The notes under the pieces: generated by a model
Seen by the model: the letters and a program-made list of their open reading frames with translations, nothing else
Database searches by the model: none
What the model was told of the DNA's origin: nothing
Program-made: the position numbers and the translations under genes
NCBI GenBank assembly: GCA_022747635.1
Contig: JAKTNV010000003.1
Location: forward strand, 16,709,086 to 16,773,085
Source: Hetaerina americana
Taxonomy: Eukaryota; Arthropoda; Insecta; Odonata; Calopterygidae
Direction of reading: 5' to 3'
DNA: 64,000 nt
Shown: in pieces, positions 58,201 through 64,000 of the stretch
How positions within the stretch are numbered: position 1 is the first letter of the stretch
Layout: each line of letters starts with the position of its first letter

Positions 58201-61200
58201 ATTGACATCAATAGTGTGGGCTGCAGATGGGCGCAATAATCTGTATTAAGAAAGATCAATTTGATGTCTTGTTAAATGGAAAAAATGGCGTTGACATACT
58301 ATTATTGGTACTGATGATGTAATGACTGAACAGATTGCACAAAAATTTGGGAGCTACTGGAAAGAAAATAAGATGACGGAAATTGAATGCTTGAATATGT
58401 AATCGATATTAGGTAAAATTATTAGGGCTAAAAATGAGATTACTGATAAATCGTAATTTTGTTAAATTTATCGAAAATTGAAGAAATGGCTCAGTCGGTC
58501 AAACTCGCATGACATCGTGGCGCGTGCTTCCGAAATAACCTCACATGCACTACATTTTCTGATAGAAATGAGATTAACAACTTAAGACTCGGGTATTTTA
58601 TGCGCACTGAACTCGGGTAAACATCGGAATAGGGAAATTGACTTCGATCGAGGTGACATTTCTATAATGATGAAGGTTGTCAGGCTTCTGTGGCTTTTGT
58701 TAATACCCGTAGATTGCTGTCAGTGTCTGACGATGCGCTCTTTCATACGCGCTGGCAATTTAGTGAGCATAATCGGTAATCATCAATCATTGCCCCATGA
58801 AGACTGAATATACTCTTTTAAAAATAATCAAATATTCCTAAATGCGTTATTTTGTCTCAATCCAGAGCGTAAGATTGTTTAGTACTTGAAACTATACGTG
58901 GGAAATAAGTCTCAGGAACAAGGCTCGGGAAAGAAAAATATTGTAGGAAGAGAGAAACAGCATATCCCTCCATTTGCCGATGAGTTGGCCTTGACTTATT
59001 TATTCATTGGAATGAGGATACTCCGCAGAGTGGGGGGGGGGGGGGGGTGGCAGCAGAGAGTGAAAAGTGGCTGACGTCAGACGCTTTAAGGGATTTGGCG
59101 CAGGGCCTATTCCGTTCATTTCTTTATGGGTAGCACTGACTGATGCAACTTCTAAAGTGAGAGATGATAAATTCCGATATGATTGTGCCGTTTGTTTGGT
59201 ATTACATGAAAAAATCCACAGCAGAGGTGGTACCTAAGTGGATTCTAAAAGAACTTAATGGCAAATCAAATGTTTTATCATTTCAGTCAAGGAGAATGAC
59301 AATTTGTTGCCAGTGTGGTGTTGTGGATGAATTAAGTTGGAACCCAAGCTGTGGAAACTAAGAAACTACAAACTAGCCGAAAACATTCAAAGTGCCCCTC
59401 ATTTGATTTTAAGTTTAAGCAGTTTTCCGTTCAATGCAGCGGCATATATGTATTGCACGCATTAAAAATTCGGAAATTTCATTAAAAATTCAAATTTCAT
59501 TTCATCTGTTGCCTATTTAGAGAGAAAAAGTGGACATTTTCACACGCAACGATAAAATGCAAATATTTTCGCTGAATCACTGAAAGAAACCAATCTCACT
59601 AAACACAAATCGATACTTCTCAACTCGCATATCCCAAAATAATTTATACCCTCGCCTAAACAGCTTTTATGGCAAAACTGATACTTCAAAGAATCATTTG
59701 TGTAAAAATGAAATACTAATTTTGCGCTGGTGATTATTGCATGTAACTAACCTATTAAAAGGTTATAAATTGCCGACCTAGTGAATGGAATTTAAATCAA
59801 AATCGCAGTGAGTGTTGAGCGAATGAGTCATCCAGATACTTCGCGATTTTTACTTGCCCACGAGGACCGAAATCACCGTGGACCGTGCAATTTGAATGAA
59901 GGCGAATAAGTCTTCTAGTTTCGCAGTAGGTACACTATTTTCCGTCTGTCTAAAACAAAATGCTAGTACATTACAATGGAATAGATAAATAATACTTAAT
60001 TTACGCCGAACGACAGCCTTAAAGTTTGATTTTGAGCACACAATTGCTGGAGTTCAATCGTAGCTGGGGTGACCTAATTATGCCCATTGTGTGTCAACTT
60101 TCATGTGGAGTTAATGACTTCACTGTTCCGTGAAGTCCGATGACGCAAGGTGGATTGATTAACATAGATGACTCAGAATTGAATCAAGTCAGAGGAGGCC
60201 GACGGAAACGATGACCAATTTTATGAATGGCTATAGCTGGACGTCGTGATTTTCATTCATTTTATTCCAATTAAGGAATTATGGAAATAATGGCTCTTCG
60301 ACTACTTTGCTGGAAGTCATTTTACATTTATTTACTAGCAAAGAATCGAAACTTCCTTTTTCTATTCGTAGGAACTGAAATAGATTTACATGAGATTCGG
60401 AGGGACCAAGGAAAATCCTTATTTATTTTTGTCAAATTAATAGACAAATAGTAACCGAATAGAAGCAACAAGAGTAACCAGCTAACATTTAGAGATTGTG
60501 GCTAGGTTGGTATTAAGATGGGTGTGGTAATTCACTGGGTACAGAGGAGGGTCTGGGTTTGATTCCGGGTGATCTCTCGGATCACTCGCAGCTTCATTCA
60601 AGCTATGTAATATTTCGGTCACCAGATGTTCATGGAGAACTGGAAGCGGCACAAGGAAAGTAACTGGCTCCCCTGCCCTGATAGGCGACCGGTCGTTAGA
60701 CTTATTGTTAGTACGAGATGAGCTCCACTGTCCTATCAAATTCACTCTGGGTTGATTATCGCGATAATTGCCTTTAAAGGATAAATAACGTAAAAATTTG
60801 TAATGTTTTCCCCTAAACATTAGGCCTAGCGAACATGTTAAACCTTTACTTTTTCATGACAATGAATTATTTTCCAAAGTATGATGCCAATGGGAATGAA
60901 ATATTTTTTGTAGAATGGCATAGCGTAAAGGAATGCGTCCATCTTAATTCATAGATGTTCATTCAAAGTATACGTAAATGAAACAATATCGAATCTGCGA
61001 CGATGGGTTGGGGATTGGCCGTAGTGTGAAACTTTTAAAGACAAAATCATTTCCACTTGTAATTCTGTAAACAATGCCTAAAGCAGGGTTATAAAAATTG
61101 TTTATTCATAATTTCGATGTATAGGTGCTTCGGGGTGCGGCGGGGTAATGTCCGCGTCTGCCAAACCGTGGATCGCGAGTTCGATTCCCGCCTGGGTGGG

Positions 61201-63638
61201 TTTTCCTCCACCTAGGGCTTGGATGTTTAAGATCGTCTCCATTGTTATCACTGTTAATATTCCGATGTAAAGTCCAAATAGTGCTGTTTTCGGACTAAGG
61301 CTAAATAAATAAAATAAATAAACAAACTTCTGCGGAAGAGGCGAAGTCAATAACAGCAGAGGTCACTCGTTTTATTTTTGGGGATGACATCATGCCGTAG
61401 CCGTAAAACGGAGTTGCCCAACAAAAGTGGAAAGTCGTGCTTGCAGCGTTTGTAGTAACCACGGAAAACTCATAAAGTAGCATTTCCTGCCCTGGTCTTC
61501 TCTGATAAGACTTGAAACAAAGAAAGATGAAACGATGCCGGTACTAGAGCATTATTATTTGATAGTCGTATTACGCAGTACACGTCCAAAATCGAGATAC
61601 ATATTTGTATTTAGTTGTCGGAAACATCACGAGAAACTTTCTTCATGGGTTCCTGGAATGTTTTTATACATCGCTAACAGCTTTGTATTAGAGGAAAATG
61701 CCAAAAGAAAACAAAATTTGGATGAGGGACCAAAAACTTTTATCCAATAAAAAATTACTAGCTTGGACATACCGGAATCAGGATCTTTATAACTGCCCCA
61801 CTAATATGCTGTCATTTACATAACTAAGGTATCTCCCATAAAGATTCCGTGGCATTTTCCATGGTGTTCGTAATGCAGTACACATCGTACAGTTCCAGGA
61901 ACCGGCCGCGGTAGAGAGAGAGCGGTTGTGCATTGATCTAGCAATCCTTCTTTCCAGATACGGACCTTTAATTCGTGCATGGCCGATTTTTTTCCGAATT
62001 GCTTGGTTTAGTATAATAATAGCACGGTGAAATCCCTTATACCAATGCTCTGTAGATAACTTTTCTGACGCACCCACCTATGTGCGTTACGGCAAAACAT
62101 ACAATACATAAATATCTGTGAAAAGTAACGCATGGTGGGCATCAAGAACTTCCTCAAAGCCACAGAATCGTTGGAATTTATTTCCGCCATAAATCATCTA
62201 ATCAAAAGTACGAGTATGTAACGCGGCAAATCGGGTAAACATGAGAATTCTCACCCATCTGCTGGGTTACGTATATCTATAAATGTGAGATGACAAACGT
62301 TAATGAGATATGCAAAAAAATACTTTTCCATGTTAGATATTTCCCTTGAGTTTCCACTGTTGTTTGAGCACTTTCCCCGAGGGCAGCAAAAATCTGGCAA
62401 TCTATTCACATGAGAGTTAAATTGTGTGAATGATTTTTATAACTCTACATTTGACCCATTGCCAGTCAACTGTCAAATGTCTGATCCTAAATTTGCTAAC
62501 ATTTTCTATGATATTTCTGAAGAAAATAACAACATACTTAAAAATTGATCTAATAGGCCCAAAATTGTACTCTAAATGAATATCATTACTGCATGTGATT
62601 TGCATCAGTTGGTAAGCTAAACAACCAGAATATATAAAAAGAGAATAAAATTGATCTTGTACTAACTAATGATAAGAACTTCATACTTAAATTCATAGAG
62701 ATAAGATAGAGATAACAAGATATCGAGGGGATTGTGATACTTGTTATTTAAAACCTGAATAGTAAAAGAAATAACAATAAGGAAACTATGAATTCAAATG
62801 TGAATCACCAGCATCCTTGCTGTGTGTCTGGTAACAGCTCTGGTCTGGTAATTTTTAAAGATTTGTTATTAGGCTGCACATACAATTATGACTGTGCACA
62901 TGTTACTGAATAGTGGAACAATATATTCAAAATCTGAGGGCATAAGATAAAGCAGGAGCCACTTCAGTAAACTACAGGCAAAAAAATCAATTTCAGAATA
63001 TAACATTAATTATATATATTAATGGGAAATATTAAAACGTTTGAATAGAGGGAATCAGTTAAAAATACATTGGTAAAAATTGGAAAGATAGCTGCAATGA
63101 TTATTACTTCTTTATAATTTCATGTATATGTTTAGTCAAGTTATTTCACTTTCTTCTATCCCATGTCTGGGCTTTCCTACCAATATTTTGCTTTGTAAAT
63201 GTTGCTTTGCTGTTTCTAAGTCATTCCCTCAATTTCTCAATTAAATGTAATTTGCCAAAGCACAATTCTTAAATAATTTCTAGCTTATTTATTTGAAAAT
63301 TGCACGAGTATGTTTTCTTTTGAACCATTACTTCATGTATATTTTGGTGTTGATCTATATTACAAATAATGCCTCTAAAGATATACATGTATACGTGTGT
63401 TCAGTTGCATTCTATTAAGGAAAGCTAAAATTGTATGCATAAATATAAGACAAATTTACTTTTTCCTTACAGAGGTACAAACAGAAGACAGGTTGGAATA
63501 TACCTTTTTCCCGCTGAATCAGGGATCCTTGAGATTCCGAGTGAAAGCAGCAAATGATGCCCATATAGCCTTAACCACTGGTCCATCTGAATGTGAGCCT
63601 ATGTACGAGATCTTCCTTGGAGGATGGGGCAATACTAA
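46238..63638 (+). CDS. Gene C: FAMeT-domain protein, 5' part (runs past recognised exons)
   Basis: Two exons are proposed, 46238-46247 and 63473-63638. The rest lies beyond the window. Joined, they read MVREVQTEDRLEYTFF and on without a stop. The second exon is a farnesoic-acid-O-methyltransferase-like (Methyltransf_FA) domain start; insect members often carry DM9 repeats after it, which would explain the neighbourhood. The family was named after a crustacean protein; methyltransferase activity is not established in insects and a carbohydrate-binding role has been proposed. Intron 1 would be 17.2 kb, which is long, and most of it is CpG-normal, so the first exon is less certain than the FAMeT exon. 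Confidence 0.55.
46459..46476. repeat. GGCC tandem run
   Basis: GCCGGCCGGCCGGCCGGT, four CCGG units, in proposed intron 1 of gene C. Confidence 0.9.
46500..49420. other. CpG-normal sequence with GC-rich patches
   Basis: No gene recognised. G/C-skewed patches at 47990-48130 and 48930-49010 are rich in GGGAGG / CCCCTCCC runs. They could be regulatory but nothing specific is seen. Confidence 0.35.
49421..49515 (+). repeat. Palindromic MITE family, partial copy
   Basis: Begins ACTGCAGGAGATACCGC and keeps AGTAACTTTAAAGGAG, TATCCGCTAATATGC and GGCAAATGGTGTTTACA of the 38941 copy; the central palindrome is mostly lost. Confidence 0.65.
49789..50010. other. CpG-island-like GC-rich patch
   Basis: About 220 bp much richer in GC than anything around it (GGGCGCCGCCTGCC, GCGGCGCGCCGCCC, GCGGCACGCCGCAAG). 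Open frames exist on both strands but none resembles a protein family. Possibly an unmethylated promoter or enhancer inside the proposed gene C intron 1, or a first exon of an unseen gene. Confidence 0.4.
50020..52500. other. No recognised feature
   Basis: CpG-normal sequence without recognisable exons or complete repeats. A short C-rich patch lies at 51895-51930. Confidence 0.35.
52512..52600. repeat. Imperfect inverted repeat with GAAACCATGGTC arms
   Basis: GATCATGGTTTCAA (52530-52543) and TTGAAACCATGGTC (52569-52582) are inverted, within longer diverged arms ending in TTTTATTACA and TGTAAAATAACA. The right arm has GAA, self-complementary ACCATGGU, C and GUGU, the 3' half of a hammerhead-like core; CUGANGA is lost at the junction. 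Confidence 0.5.
52610..54180. other. No recognised feature
   Basis: CpG-normal, no exon or repeat recognised. Confidence 0.35.
54190..54233. repeat. Perfect 19-bp hairpin
   Basis: 54190-54208 (TGGCGCCAAGTGGTAACCC) and 54215-54233 are exact reverse complements around GTTTCG. No known element end is recognised. Confidence 0.85.
54240..56572. other. No recognised gene
   Basis: CpG-normal. Open frames (for example 54620-54994 minus, 55679-55993 minus, 55985-56182 plus) show no recognisable domains. Confidence 0.35.
56573..56859. mobile_element. MITE of 287 bp with 107-108-bp inverted ends
   Basis: 56573-56680 and 56753-56859 are inverted at high identity, sharing TTCAACCCCAAACGCACCCC, TAAAATATTCATCATATAAA and CTTCTGCGCATTG. 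The 72-bp loop is AT-rich. No coding capacity. Target duplication is not clear, so the superfamily is unknown. Confidence 0.85.
56860..59030. other. No recognised feature
   Basis: CpG-normal, no exon or complete repeat recognised. Confidence 0.35.
59032..59047. repeat. Long G homopolymer
   Basis: About 16 consecutive G residues. Its true length is likely uncertain in any assembly. Confidence 0.8.
59050..60505. other. No recognised gene
   Basis: A plus-strand frame 59164-59361 holds CCQCGVVDELSWNPSCGN, a Cys-containing stretch too short to assign. Confidence 0.3.
60510..60765 (+). repeat. SINE family 1, nearly full-length diverged copy
   Basis: Contains the B box GGGTTTGATTCCGGG, AAGCTATGTAATATTTCGG, AGGAAAGTAACTGGCTCCCC and CACTCTGGGTTGA. 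Same order as the copy at 20578. Confidence 0.7.
61125..61325 (+). repeat. SINE family 3, tRNA-derived
   Basis: A tRNA-like head with GGGGTAATGTCCGCGTCTGCC (A-box region) and GAGTTCGATTCCCGC (B box) is followed by a short body and an AAATAAATAAAATAAATAAA tail. It does not share the body of families 1 or 2. No clear target duplication. Confidence 0.7.
61330..62400. other. End of CpG-normal block, no recognised gene
   Basis: CGs remain frequent to about 62400 and then become rare, about 1 kb before the FAMeT exon. No alternative first exon for gene C with a matching donor was found here. Confidence 0.4.
62400..63472 (+). other. CpG-poor 3' part of gene C intron 1
   Basis: AT-rich sequence with few CGs leading to the FAMeT exon acceptor. 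No repeat recognised. Confidence 0.5.
63473..63638 (+). CDS. Gene C FAMeT-domain exon
   Basis: Acceptor TTTTTCCTTACAG then AG|GTA (phase 1); donor AATACTAA|GTGAGC (phase 2). Encodes EVQTEDRLEYTFFPLNQGSL, RFRVKAANDAHIALTTGPSE and CEPMYEIFLGGWGNT. The 'RVKAAxDAHIALT' and 'YEIFLGGWGNTKS' words are diagnostic of the FAMeT (Methyltransf_FA) domain. Reading through the donor would give an immediate stop (AAG TGA), which supports splicing here. Confidence 0.9.
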
Positions 63639-64000
63639 GTGAGCAAAAAAAATGATTAATCGGTTAACGATATGATTAACTTTCCACCAATGAATAAATC
63701 AATGTAATGTGATCGACATAGATTTTTGTATAAACTTTACTTTCCCTGACCGGACCGTAAAAATTTTCCTGTTGTACCGATGATGGAGAGATACCTTAGT
63801 CTACTTTATGTGCATAATACAATGATGTTGCATTTCAGGTAAGATGTGGCAGTGTCGAACCAAATGCGAATTAGTTTACTTACCTGCAATTGGTGACATT
63901 TGGACAATTTATAGTATATTCAGTCGCCCATTGAATCCAGCATATATATTATAAGGGATGATGTGTTGGGTACTACCTCGTATTAAAATTGCTGCTACAA
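63639..64000 (+). other. Gene C intron 2, continues past the window
   Basis: No further exon is seen before the right edge. Confidence 0.5.

Noticed and set aside
1..64000. CRISPR array, bacterial operon or prophage
   Set aside because: No regularly spaced repeats or dense gene packing; spliced genes and retroelements show eukaryotic DNA.

Overview
The window looks like nuclear DNA of an arthropod, almost certainly an insect with a large, repeat-rich and partly methylated genome. The evidence is spliced genes with kilobase introns and GT/AG junctions, DM9 and farnesoic-acid-O-methyltransferase-like (FAMeT) domains, a Tc1/mariner element, RTE/CR1/jockey-type LINE relics, a Ty1/copia relic and several tRNA-derived SINE families. 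I cannot name the species. Nothing bacterial or viral was recognised.

The genes are a same-strand cluster of three related transcription units. Gene A (coding exons recognised at 19780-20018, 21331-21474 and 24951-25040; first exon not found) and gene B (26994-27003, 32976-33181, 34363-34503 and 39345-39437; a complete 149-codon model) each encode two DM9 repeats and nothing else. Gene C enters at the right edge (FAMeT exon 63473-63638) and runs out of the window; its best candidate start is a tiny exon at 46238-46247. The proposed first exons of B and C have the same shape: ten coding bases, start codon plus two codons plus one base, then a perfect splice donor, about 130-150 bp downstream of an NRF-1-like GCGCATGCG motif. 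Exon 2 begins in the same phase in all three genes. This points to paralogues in which one 5' exon design feeds either a FAMeT or a DM9 exon.

Region by region: 1-8450 is CpG-poor with an RTE retrotransposon (3093-6210, 13-bp target duplications) and a long-terminal-inverted-repeat element (6331-7166). 8450-17040 is CpG-normal with a LINE relic, a SINE fragment and a full-length mariner (14420-15752) broken by one extra base. 17040-25900 is the CpG-poor body of gene A. 25900-28600 is CpG-normal and holds the gene B promoter and first exon. 28600-41500 is the CpG-poor body of gene B, with LINE, copia, SINE and palindromic insertions in its introns. 41500-62400 is CpG-normal, full of RT relics, MITEs and GC-rich patches, and contains the proposed gene C promoter. 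62400 to the end is CpG-poor again, around the FAMeT exon.

The most interesting non-gene signal is a set of minus-strand (or two-sided) motifs that fit the hammerhead ribozyme core (CUGANGA, stem II, GAA, a short self-complementary stem III, then UH and a closing stem I). They lie at 35954-35993, 6849-6893 and 38429-38581, with broken copies at 25937-26050, 31500-31556 and 52512-52600, and look like ends of Penelope-like or retrozyme-like elements. The alternation of CpG-poor and CpG-normal blocks is the other large-scale pattern; it lines up with the gene bodies.
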